From Methylibium sp965279545 (lineage in GTDB: Bacteria; Pseudomonadota; Gammaproteobacteria; Burkholderiales; Burkholderiaceae_C): a stretch of 64,000 nucleotides of DNA. A model generated the notes under the pieces. It was not told where the DNA came from. It searched no databases and was given only the letters and a program-made list of their open reading frames with translations. The DNA is taken from positions 310,001 to 374,000 of the forward strand of contig NZ_OZ257250.1 in the NCBI RefSeq assembly GCF_965279545.1, given 5' to 3'. Position numbers and translations under genes: made by a program. This document shows positions 32,913 through 40,872 of the stretch, in pieces (the first letter of the stretch is position 1; the number at the start of each line of letters is the position of its first letter).

Positions 32913-34739
32913 ATGTTGCCGACCTTGAGCCATCCTGCGACTCTGCCGCTGCGCAGGATCGTGCAGGGCAACAACCCCCGCGAGTACTTCGATCCGGATG
33001 AGATGGCCGAACTCGAAGAGGGCCTGCGCGCGGCGGATGGCGTGGTGCAGCCCATCATCGTCCGGCCCATTCCCGGCTCCGACCTGTACGAGATCGTCGT
33101 GGGCGAGCGCCGCTGGCGCGCTGCCAAGAACGTCTTCGGAGACGACTACGACATGCCGGTGGTGGTCCGCGCGCTCAACGACGCGGCGGCCGAGGCCTTC
33201 GCTGTGATCGAGAACCACTACCGCGCTGCCATGTCCCATGCGGAGGAAGCGAAGGCGGCGCAGCGCCAGTTGTTGCGCCACAAGGGCAACAAGGAGGAAG
33301 CGGCGGCGAGGCTGGGCTGGAAGCCCGAACTGCTGGAGCGCCGACTGGCGCTGCTGACCTGCACGCAGGCGGTCCTGTCCGCGCTCACGCGCCGCCAGAT
33401 CCAACTCGGCCACGCGGAGTTGCTGGCCGGCGTGCCTCCCGACAAGCAGGACAGTGTGCTCGCGGCGATCGTCGAGCGTCAGGTGCCGGTGGCGGTGCTC
33501 AAGGCGCAGTTGGGACGCTTCGCCAGACGACTGGCCGACGCCATCTTCGACACGGCCCAATGTGCGAATTGCCAGCACAACTCGGCTCGCCAGTCCGGCC
33601 TGTTCGACGAGTCCCTGGGGGACGGCTTCTGCCAGCACCCCACCCACTACGACGAGCTGACCCTGCAGGCGGTGCAAGCCAAGGCTGACGGGCTGCGCGA
33701 CCACTACCCCGTGGTGCGCATCGTCAAGGCATCCGATGGCTTCACGCCGCTGCCGGTGGCCGAGGACGGAGCGCTCGGCGTCGGCCCGCAGCAATACGGC
33801 GCCTGCAAGGGATGTGCGTCGTTCGGCTGCGCCGTGTCGGCCTTGCCCGGCAGCTATGGCGAAGTGACGGCCTCCTTGTGCTTCGACGGCACTTGCAACA
33901 GCCAGATGGTGGCGGCGTGGCACAAGGTGCGCGTCGAGGGCCAGCGACAAGGCTCGGCCAAGCCAGCCGGGAGCGGCGGCAAGGGCATCGGCAAGTCCAC
34001 GCCCCATCGGCTCGGGAAGGCGTCGTCGAAAGCCGCACCGCAGCCGACGAACCACACGCCGCAGCGCGTGGTGGAGCACCGAATTGCCCAATGGCGGAAG
34101 TGGGCGGCCAAAGACCTGATGGTCCAGCCCGAGCGCAACCGGCGCGTGATGATCGCGCTTGCGCGGTCCGGCCACGCCGGCGACGTGCGCATGGCCGAGT
34201 TCGGGCAGGCGGCGCGCAGGATTTCAGGGCCGTGGGTCGTGGAGGGACGGGACTTCGGCCGCATCCTTCCAGATGCCGACGCCATCGACACGCAGCACCT
34301 GGACCGGCTGATGCTGGCCGTGACGGCTTCAGCCGCCTTTGGCCTGAACCTGCAAGACCTGGAAGCGCTGTTGAACTATCTCGACGTAGACGAGCGCCGC
34401 CACTTCACATGGGACAGCCAGTTCCTCGAACTCTTCACGATGAGCGAACTGGAAGCCTTGGCGGGCGAAGTCGGCCTGCGCGCCAGGATGGGATCGGGTT
34501 TCAAGGTGGCGCGGGGCAAGAAGAAGAGCGAGTTCATCGCCGCGCTGCTCAAGGTGCCGGGTTTCACCTACGAAGGCACGGTGCCTGCCGTCATGTGCTA
34601 CCCGCGTCGCCAGCCATCTGCCAAGCCGGGCGTCGAGGAAGGTGCCGAGGCGCAGGAGCCGCATGGACCAGCAGGGCAGGAGACGGACGTCGGACCGCCG
34701 CATGCCGAAGCCACCGAGCACACCGCGCTCGCAGCCTGA
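32913..34739 (+). CDS. PRTRC-system ParB-family protein
   Basis: 608 residues from the ATG at 32913, picked for AAAGGAG seven bases upstream; an ATG at 32886 is in frame. The ParB/Srx N-terminal domain shows NPREYF, VVQPIIVRP and VVGERRWRAAK, followed by a HTH-like EEAAARLGWKPELLERRLAL. The middle has Cys clusters (CANCQHN, CKGCASFGC, CFDGTC), probably Zn-binding. The C-terminal tail is disordered. PRTRC (ParB-related, ThiF-related cassette) ParB proteins open this conserved operon on plasmids and integrative elements; the protein probably binds a centromere-like site. It is followed by PRTRC genes E, C, F, B, A and ThiF. Confidence 0.9.
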   Translation: MLPTLSHPATLPLRRIVQGNNPREYFDPDEMAELEEGLRAADGVVQPIIVRPIPGSDLYEIVVGERRWRAAKNVFGDDYDMPVVVRALNDAAAEAFAVIENHYRAAMSHAEEAKAAQRQLLRHKGNKEEAAARLGWKPELLERRLALLTCTQAVLSALTRRQIQLGHAELLAGVPPDKQDSVLAAIVERQVPVAVLKAQLGRFARRLADAIFDTAQCANCQHNSARQSGLFDESLGDGFCQHPTHYDELTLQAVQAKADGLRDHYPVVRIVKASDGFTPLPVAEDGALGVGPQQYGACKGCASFGCAVSALPGSYGEVTASLCFDGTCNSQMVAAWHKVRVEGQRQGSAKPAGSGGKGIGKSTPHRLGKASSKAAPQPTNHTPQRVVEHRIAQWRKWAAKDLMVQPERNRRVMIALARSGHAGDVRMAEFGQAARRISGPWVVEGRDFGRILPDADAIDTQHLDRLMLAVTASAAFGLNLQDLEALLNYLDVDERRHFTWDSQFLELFTMSELEALAGEVGLRARMGSGFKVARGKKKSEFIAALLKVPGFTYEGTVPAVMCYPRRQPSAKPGVEEGAEAQEPHGPAGQETDVGPPHAEATEHTALAA

Positions 34740-34807
34740 GCCACTGGAAATCCTCTCATGCCTTCGTAGCATGACTTCGAAGGCATTGCCTCTCAAAGGA
34801 GTCCGAC

Positions 34808-35323
34808 ATGACGATGTTTGAAGAACTGTTCGCGCTGGCCGCGAGCGCCACGCTGACGATGACGGTGAGCGCGAACGAGGCCACCGGGCGGATGACGATC
34901 AACGTGATCCCCAAGCCCCGCAAGGACGTGAACGAGCCGGCGCTGACGCAGCCGCTGAGCCTGACGGCGACACCGCAGGAGTTCGACGCGGGCTTCATCG
35001 CGGCGCTGAGCGGCTATCGCGAAGTGCGTCAGACCCTGGAGCAGCAGGCCGAGGCCACAAACGTCGTGATCGAAGCGGCGAAGGCCGCGTCGGTGAAGAA
35101 GGCGTGCGACGCCACGAGCAAGGCCGCGGGCAGCGCGAAGCCCGGCGGCGCGGCGTCCATGCCCCTGCCTGCCGCTTCGGCCGCGCGGTTGTCGGCACCT
35201 GCCGCTGTCGATCCGGACGAGCCTGACGAGGAGACTTCGAGTACCGCGGCTGCGCCGACGACGGCGCCGGACGTACGGGCGCCTGCGGCTGCAGGCGGCG
35301 ACTCCTACGACCTGTTCGGCTGA
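34808..35323 (+). CDS. PRTRC-system protein E
   Basis: 171 residues with AAAGGAG upstream. MTMFEELFALAASATLTMTV at the start, with the PKPRKD segment and the D-A-G-F helix typical of PRTRC E, then an Ala/Pro-rich disordered tail ending YDLFG. Function unknown in the family. Second gene of the cassette. Confidence 0.82.
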   Translation: MTMFEELFALAASATLTMTVSANEATGRMTINVIPKPRKDVNEPALTQPLSLTATPQEFDAGFIAALSGYREVRQTLEQQAEATNVVIEAAKAASVKKACDATSKAAGSAKPGGAASMPLPAASAARLSAPAAVDPDEPDEETSSTAAAPTTAPDVRAPAAAGGDSYDLFG

Positions 35324-35433
35324 CGCCGGCCCGACCCGTTGCGCCGCCTTGCATCCTCGCCCTCGCTTGAGAGACTGGTGTGCAAGGCGGTCGAAGCGGA
35401 TCGCCGAACCACTGAAACAAGGAGCGACACATC

Positions 35434-35871
35434 ATGTCGATTGCCATCACCGAAATCAAGCGGGCCTTCCGCTACAACGGCATCCTGCTGCCGGACGTGC
35501 CGGGCCTGGAGCCCCGCGAAGTCCGTGACCTGTACAGCGCGCAGTACCCCGAGTTGGTGAGCGCCGAGATCGAGCCCGGCGAAGTGCGGGACGGCACGCA
35601 GGAGTTCACCTTCCGCAAGGCCGTGGGCACCAAGGGAACCGGCGAACCGGTGCAGCCCCGCACCGCCGCGCTGCTGGCCCGCATCGGCGCGGACGAGTCC
35701 GGCGCGGCGGGTGAGCCTTCCGGACTGTCGCGTGCCCTGTCTCGCCGCGACGTGGCGGCTCGCTCGGCCGCATGGAGCCGGTTCGCGCACGCCACGCTGG
35801 AGCAGCAGCGCCATGGCGTGTCGGCACATCGCACGAGCGCGACCAGCGACATGCTGAGCCCGCTCCCATGA
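35434..35871 (+). CDS. PRTRC-system protein C, ubiquitin-like, with C-terminal extension
   Basis: 145 residues. Residues 1-68 match PRTRC C, a beta-grasp prokaryotic-ubiquitin-like family: RAFRYNGILLPDVPG, then YPELVSAEIEPGEVR, and the end FRKAVGTKG. Known members, as I remember, stop near this GTKG. Here 75 more residues follow, Ala/Ser/Arg-rich and partly helical. This might be a precursor tail that the JAMM protein PRTRC A could remove, or simple read-through after stop loss. It ends in an ATGA overlap with PRTRC F. Confidence 0.8.
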   Translation: MSIAITEIKRAFRYNGILLPDVPGLEPREVRDLYSAQYPELVSAEIEPGEVRDGTQEFTFRKAVGTKGTGEPVQPRTAALLARIGADESGAAGEPSGLSRALSRRDVAARSAAWSRFAHATLEQQRHGVSAHRTSATSDMLSPLP

Positions 35872-36947
35872 CAGTCGCCGATGCGCAGGCGCAAGCGCCG
35901 ATGCGCCTGCCGGTCCCTGTGCTGGCGCTGCCCATGCTGAGCGCCCAGGTGCCGACCTCGGTCACGTCGACCCAGCAGGCCGCCGCGAACGCGGCCTTGT
36001 GCCGATTCCTGATCGAGGCCGGCGTGGTCCATGAAGATGACCTCCCGCAAAGCGAAGCCGACCCGCTCAAGGGGTGCGAGCGCGCCATCGACGCGTGGAT
36101 CAAGCGCCAGATCGGACCATTGCACTGTCTGCAACCCCGGTTCGCAGTCAACGTGCTCGACGAGCATGGCCACCACCCTGGGATGCGCGACGGCCGGCAG
36201 ACGGCCTACGCCCAACTGGACCTCTACTGGTGTGAGTACCAGGAGCACGAGTGGCCCGTGGGCGCGCGGCTGGAAGCACTGGACGCGGCGATGCACCACC
36301 TGGGGGCCACGGTCCTGCAGGTGCTGCGCGAGCAGAGCCGCTACGTCTACCCGCTGTTCACTCCCGACATTGCGGACGACGTGGCGTCCTACGTTTACTG
36401 GCAAGGCGAGCCGAACGAGGAAGCCGCGCTCGACATGATGTGCGAGGAGGGCGAGGAAGCGGACCGCGAGGCCATGCGCGAGGAAATGGTCACCCGCAAG
36501 ATGCTGGACGAGGCCTACCCGGCATGGGCCCGGCGCTGGCTGGCCCGACCCGAGAAGGGCCTTCGTCGGCGAACGGGTCATGGCGGATGGCGTCCGTGCA
36601 ACCTGCGACGGGCCGCGAAGACGCTGACGGACCCGCTCCAGCGGCAGATCGCTGTCGATGCATTGGCGCTGTCCCGCCTCTCGCTGGACGACACCTTCCG
36701 CCCCGACATCGACGGCGAGTACATCGGCTTCGGCGCGGTGCTGTCCTGGAGCGTTGGTGACGTCACCACCCGCATCTACGACGACCTACTCACCCTGGCG
36801 CATCAGGCCGAGTTCTGCGATCGCATGGGGGAGCAGATCATCCCGCTGGACGATCCCGGCGCGCTCACCGCGTGGGTCCACCGCATGGGCCAACGCTTTG
36901 AGGCGATCGCGCTGATCGACCGCTTGATCCACGCGCTCTGCGACTGA
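35868..36947 (+). CDS. PRTRC-system protein F
   Basis: 359 residues from the ATG at 35868, overlapping the PRTRC C stop. After a disordered 25 residues, a soluble helical protein with WIKRQIGPLHCLQPRFAVN, a very acidic stretch (EEGEEADREAMREEM) near 200, and LSRLSLDDTFRPDIDGEYIG. The family is conserved in PRTRC cassettes and has no known activity. Confidence 0.82.
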   Translation: MTVADAQAQAPMRLPVPVLALPMLSAQVPTSVTSTQQAAANAALCRFLIEAGVVHEDDLPQSEADPLKGCERAIDAWIKRQIGPLHCLQPRFAVNVLDEHGHHPGMRDGRQTAYAQLDLYWCEYQEHEWPVGARLEALDAAMHHLGATVLQVLREQSRYVYPLFTPDIADDVASYVYWQGEPNEEAALDMMCEEGEEADREAMREEMVTRKMLDEAYPAWARRWLARPEKGLRRRTGHGGWRPCNLRRAAKTLTDPLQRQIAVDALALSRLSLDDTFRPDIDGEYIGFGAVLSWSVGDVTTRIYDDLLTLAHQAEFCDRMGEQIIPLDDPGALTAWVHRMGQRFEAIALIDRLIHALCD

Positions 36948-36973
36948 GACTGTTCTTCAGGAGGTCATCGCAG

Positions 36974-37714
36974 ATGAACGAAGCCGAGTTTTCCATCCAC
37001 ACGCCGAGCGAGAACGTGCTGACGCTCGATCGGGCCGTGCTGCTCTACCACGGGCGCTCGGGCGGCGCGCTGGCCACCGTGCACGAGGTCATGACCGTGG
37101 ACGGCGCCCCGGTGATCGGCGCCGGCCGCGCCATGACGGCCCAGGCCGCGCGGGAACTGGCAGCCGCGTTGCTCCAGCGGGCCGCTCACGGCGGTTTCCT
37201 GCCCGAGACGGTCCTGTACACCCACGGCGACGTGCTGCTGTGGTGGGTGCCTCCGGCGCGTCGGCACATTGCCTTTCACGTCGGAGAAGATCACGCTGAA
37301 GCCTTCGGCGGGCGCGAGCGTGGCGAGGTCGTGCCGCAGCCGGGGCTGGTCTTCGCCGCATCAAGCCGCACATGGCGAGTGTGGGCGGTCAAGGGCAACC
37401 GCCGTCCGACGCCGCAGACGCCGCTGTACCAGGGGCCGTACTTCAACGTCGATGCGCAATGCCGCATCTGCCAGGGCAACGTGCCGGTGCCCGAGGGCAC
37501 GACCGTCGAGAAGATCGCCGCTTGGAACGACGCCTTCCTGCGCTCCTACTTCACCCACCCAAACGTGACGGGCAAGCTGGTGGGATACCGGGGCGGCTCC
37601 TACGCCTTCTGGCGCGACATGCTGGACCAGCGCTTTGCGAAGTTCCCGGAGCGCGTGCTGGTGGATGCCAAGACGACGCTGGGCGCGCTGCTCGGCGAGC
37701 GGGAGTCGGCATGA
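36974..37714 (+). CDS. PRTRC-system protein B, E2-like
   Basis: 246 residues, AGGAGG upstream. Family features are the N-terminal LDRAVLLYHG and the block LLWWVPPARRHIAF followed by the Cys pair C163-x2-C166 in NVDAQCRICQGNVPVP. PRTRC B has been classed as a prokaryotic E2 (UBC-like) family with a conserved Cys and no canonical His, so it may carry the activated PRTRC C. That chemistry has not been shown to my knowledge. It overlaps the start of PRTRC A (ATGATG). Confidence 0.85.
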   Translation: MNEAEFSIHTPSENVLTLDRAVLLYHGRSGGALATVHEVMTVDGAPVIGAGRAMTAQAARELAAALLQRAAHGGFLPETVLYTHGDVLLWWVPPARRHIAFHVGEDHAEAFGGRERGEVVPQPGLVFAASSRTWRVWAVKGNRRPTPQTPLYQGPYFNVDAQCRICQGNVPVPEGTTVEKIAAWNDAFLRSYFTHPNVTGKLVGYRGGSYAFWRDMLDQRFAKFPERVLVDAKTTLGALLGERESA

Positions 37715-38427
37715 TGGACGCACGCGACCAGGCCCTCCAGGCCACCTGTCCGGTAGTGGCCGCACCGCGCTTCGGTGCGTTGCCCGTCATGCCCAACGGC
37801 CAGCGCATCATCGTCGGCCGCAATGGCTGGTTCGTGCAGACGCGGCTCGACTGGCTCGACTGCATCGTGACGCTGGGCGACGGCCTGCCGCGCATGCGCT
37901 TGCCCTACGGCGATGTGGTCGAGCACCTGCGGTTCAGCTTCGGCATGCTGCCGATCCGGCTGATCGAGGCGTTCATCGCGCGTGGCCGCGCTTGCCTGCC
38001 CAACGAAGCCGCCGGCGTGCTCATCTACTCGCGCAGCTCTGGACGCCTGCGGTTGGCCATGTGCGAGCCCGAGCGCACCTCGCCCTCGCGCATCGACTAC
38101 CGGCGCCCGCCGATGGCCGAAGACGAGACGGTGGCGGTGGACCTGCATACGCACGGCCGTGCCCCGGCCTTCTGGTCAGGTCAGGACGACCGGGACGACC
38201 AGGGCATCAAGGTGGCGGGCGTCTTCGGCCTGCTCGACCAACCTGCGCCTTCGGCCCGCTTCCGGCTGGTCATCAATGGGCTCTACAAGCCGCTGGAGCG
38301 TCACCCGTGGTGCGGCCCCGTCGCCGCTGACGGCATCGCCTCACGCAGCGGTCCGAGCGCACCGGATGAAAGCTGGATGCATCGCGTGCTGTGGCGCTGG
38401 CGGCACCTGCAGGGGCCACTGGGTTGA
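37711..38427 (+). CDS. PRTRC-system protein A, JAMM metallopeptidase
   Basis: 238 residues. A complete JAMM motif is visible: Glu99 (PNEAAGVL), then H146-x-H148-x7-S156-x2-D159 (LHTHGRAPAFWSGQDD). JAMM peptidases remove ubiquitin-like tags or process their precursors. In this operon the natural substrate would be PRTRC C or its conjugates, which is inference from context. Translation is coupled to PRTRC B. Confidence 0.88.
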   Translation: MMDARDQALQATCPVVAAPRFGALPVMPNGQRIIVGRNGWFVQTRLDWLDCIVTLGDGLPRMRLPYGDVVEHLRFSFGMLPIRLIEAFIARGRACLPNEAAGVLIYSRSSGRLRLAMCEPERTSPSRIDYRRPPMAEDETVAVDLHTHGRAPAFWSGQDDRDDQGIKVAGVFGLLDQPAPSARFRLVINGLYKPLERHPWCGPVAADGIASRSGPSAPDESWMHRVLWRWRHLQGPLG

Positions 38428-38479
38428 AGGCGGAACCGCCAACGAGACACTTGCTGCAAGGAACCCAAGGGAAGCGAAG

Positions 38480-39298
38480 ATGGAACACCTGATCGACCCG
38501 AAGCTGCTGGAGCGCCGCGTGGCGATCCATCTGGTCGGCGTGGGCGGCAACGGCGCACAGATGGCCGCTTGCCTGGCCCGTCTGGACATTGCGATGCGCG
38601 CGCTCGGCCACCCCTACGGCCTGCACGTCACGGCCATCGACGGCGACCGCGTCAGCGAAGCGAACGTGGGGCGGCAGCTCTACAGCACCGCTGACATCGG
38701 CAAGCACAAGGCGCTGGTCACGGTGCACCGGCTCAACCAGTTCTACGGCCTGGATTGGGAGGCGTACCCCGCGCGCTACGAGGACTTCATCGATGCACAC
38801 CGCATGGGGCGTCGTGCCGACATCCTGGTCAGTTGCGTGGACAGCCGTTCGGCACGTCGTGCGTTGCACAAGGAGGTCTTTCACCCACACGCCAACTTCC
38901 GATACTGGCTGGACCTCGGGAACACCGACTCGACGGCGCAAGTGGTGCTCGGCCAGGCACGCAGCCACGGCACATCAGCCGGCGACGGCCCGCGTCTGCC
39001 CTGCGTCACCGACCTGTTCCCCGAACTGTTGGACACGTCCATTCCCGACGACAACCGGCCTTCCTGTTCGGTCCGCGTCTCGCTCGCCTCGCAGGGCCTG
39101 TTCGTCAACGACGTGGCCGTGCGCTTTGCGGCCCAACTGCTCTACGAGTTGTTCTCCACGGGCCGGCTCTCAGAGCATGGCGTGATGGTCAACCTGGACT
39201 CCAAGCGCAGCGGCCCGATCGAGGTCGATCCGCGAACCTGGGAACGCTTCGGCTATGTGGAAGCGGCCGAGCCCGATCTGGTCAACGATTTGGCATGA
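38480..39298 (+). CDS. PRTRC-system ThiF/E1-like adenylating protein
   Basis: 272 residues from the ATG at 38480. ATP-binding loop HLVGVGGNGAQ near 17, then DGDRVSEANVGRQLY near 55 (Asp, Asn, Arg and Gln of the E1 site) and SCVDSRSARR near 120. Cys175 (LPCVTDLF) and Cys196 (NRPSCSV) are candidate thioester residues. E1/ThiF proteins adenylate the C-terminal glycine of ubiquitin-like proteins. With proteins C, B and A it makes a full Ub-like/E1/E2/JAMM set. Confidence 0.9.
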   Translation: MEHLIDPKLLERRVAIHLVGVGGNGAQMAACLARLDIAMRALGHPYGLHVTAIDGDRVSEANVGRQLYSTADIGKHKALVTVHRLNQFYGLDWEAYPARYEDFIDAHRMGRRADILVSCVDSRSARRALHKEVFHPHANFRYWLDLGNTDSTAQVVLGQARSHGTSAGDGPRLPCVTDLFPELLDTSIPDDNRPSCSVRVSLASQGLFVNDVAVRFAAQLLYELFSTGRLSEHGVMVNLDSKRSGPIEVDPRTWERFGYVEAAEPDLVNDLA

Positions 39299-39311
39299 CG
39301 GTAGGTGCAGC

Positions 39312-39515
39312 ATGCTGAAGACCTGGGACGTCTACCTTCACCGCGACGGGCGGTCGCAGCGCATCGGCGAAGTGCAGGAGCGCACCGAGACGCTGGCCCG
39401 CTGCGCCGCGCTGAGCCGGTTCGGCGTCAGCGACGAGGAGGCGCAGGCCGGTCGCAGTGGCCCCGGTGGCGAGGCGATCTACCCTGACGATGAGTTCGAG
39501 GTGACCCCACGGTAG
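39312..39515 (+). CDS. Small PRTRC-associated protein
   Basis: 67 residues, MLKTWDVYLHRDGRSQRIGE at the start, with C-terminal acidic DDEFEVTPR. The start lies 13 bp after the ThiF stop, so it belongs to the same operon. Not recognised as a named PRTRC family. Confidence 0.65.
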   Translation: MLKTWDVYLHRDGRSQRIGEVQERTETLARCAALSRFGVSDEEAQAGRSGPGGEAIYPDDEFEVTPR

Positions 39516-39645
39516 CAAGAAGGGGCGGCCCTGGGGCAGGGTGTCATCCATGTCATCCACGACGCGGCCTTCGCGCCAGAGGGCTTCAACCCAGGTGTCG
39601 ACGCCGCTGGCATGCTGCGCAACCTGGCGCGCTTCGCGCTGCCGG

Positions 39646-40872
39646 TCAAGATGATGAGGCAGCGTCCAGCCCTTGTTCGTCGCTTGAGCCTGGCAGGCGG
39701 CCCGGCACCTGGCTGGGCGTAGCAACCGGATTTCCGCAATAGGCGGCTGAGGCGCGGATGCGCGCATGACCGGCCAGTTGTGAGACCGCCTCCCGAGCCA
39801 CCCGATCCAACTCGGGCGCCACGGGCCCGCCGCCTTGGACCGGCGACGCTTCGCCAGTGATCTGCTGATAGACCTCGTTCAACACCTCATGCCGCAGGCC
39901 GTGGGCGGTAGCTCCACGCTCGCGCAGCGTGACGCCGAACTTCTCCAGCACGTAGTCGAAGCGCCGCAGGTTCTTTCGCAGATCGCGCGCCGGGTCGCCC
40001 ATGTGGGCATCGCGGCTGCTGACCACGCTTTGCGCGTGCGACAACGCCGCCAGCCGGGCAGGGCTGTCGAGCGCAATCCAGCGCACCCGACCGCCCTTGC
40101 CCTTGACCCACGCGTACCGATCCGCCTGCCGTTGGTCCGCTGGCAGACCCGTTTCGCTGAAGGGCAGGACGTGCTCGAAGGGGCGGAACTGCAGCGACTC
40201 CTTGCGCCGCAGACCCATCGCCTGGATCAGCCTGAGCGAAGCACCGACGTGAGCATCGAACGCGCTGACCTGGGCGATCAACCCGTCAACGTCGATGCCC
40301 TGGCCCGACCAACTCTTGTCGCGCTGAGCGGACTCATGGCGCTGATACTCGTCGAGCATCAAGCCGTAGTAGGCCGGCGAGCGCACAAAGCCATGCTTGC
40401 CCATCCACATGCCCAGCCCACGCAAGAAGCTGAAGTAGGTCTGGACGGTGGCCGGCGCCAGGCGCTCGCGTTGCCAGACTTGCACCATCGCCCGGATGTG
40501 CTTCTGTCCTAGATTGCGAGGGTCCGGCACAGTCTTGAACCCCGCCTTGAGCTTCAGGTCGCGGAAGAAGCGTCGAAGGAACTGCGCGCGATCGTGGCGT
40601 GTCTTGTGTGAGACGGTTTTCTCCAGCGCGGTGTGCAGGGTGTTGAAGAGCTCAATCAGCACATCCAGCACCTTCAGCGGAGGCGCCCTGCCAGGGATGT
40701 GGCGCGCGAGGACTTCTTCCGGCGTCATGCCCGCCCAACTCTGACGGCGCTGGGGCTGATAGCGGCTGGACCGCCCTGGACTGGGGGTCTTCTGGCGTCG
40801 GCGGCGAGACGAACCCAGAACAACGGGGCGGTGTTTGTGACGGAGGGGCTGGCGGTGGTTCCCGAGAGACAT
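39646..40872 (-). CDS. Tyrosine recombinase inserted in the PRTRC locus
   Basis: 408 residues from the ATG at 40872 (GGAG seven bases upstream). The N-terminal SAM-like core-binding region spans residues 60-190 (TRHDRAQFLRRFFRDLKL). The catalytic residues are Arg in MGLRRKESLQF, Lys in WVKGKGGRVRW, H-x-x-R in AHGLRHEVLNEVY, and H...Y in LAGHARIRASAAYCG. All look present, so it should be active. It is read against the PRTRC genes and separates ThiF from PRTRC D. It may resolve multimers, act as an XerC-type dimer resolvase or be a second mobility gene. Confidence 0.85.
   Translation of the reverse strand: MSLGNHRQPLRHKHRPVVLGSSRRRRQKTPSPGRSSRYQPQRRQSWAGMTPEEVLARHIPGRAPPLKVLDVLIELFNTLHTALEKTVSHKTRHDRAQFLRRFFRDLKLKAGFKTVPDPRNLGQKHIRAMVQVWQRERLAPATVQTYFSFLRGLGMWMGKHGFVRSPAYYGLMLDEYQRHESAQRDKSWSGQGIDVDGLIAQVSAFDAHVGASLRLIQAMGLRRKESLQFRPFEHVLPFSETGLPADQRQADRYAWVKGKGGRVRWIALDSPARLAALSHAQSVVSSRDAHMGDPARDLRKNLRRFDYVLEKFGVTLRERGATAHGLRHEVLNEVYQQITGEASPVQGGGPVAPELDRVAREAVSQLAGHARIRASAAYCGNPVATPSQVPGRLPGSSDEQGLDAASSS

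Noticed and set aside
39282..39767. Minus-strand frame with a coding-looking VVDDMDDTLPQG stretch
   Set aside because: It overlaps the PRTRC-associated small gene and the recombinase C-terminus in other frames and has no good start. Support is too weak.
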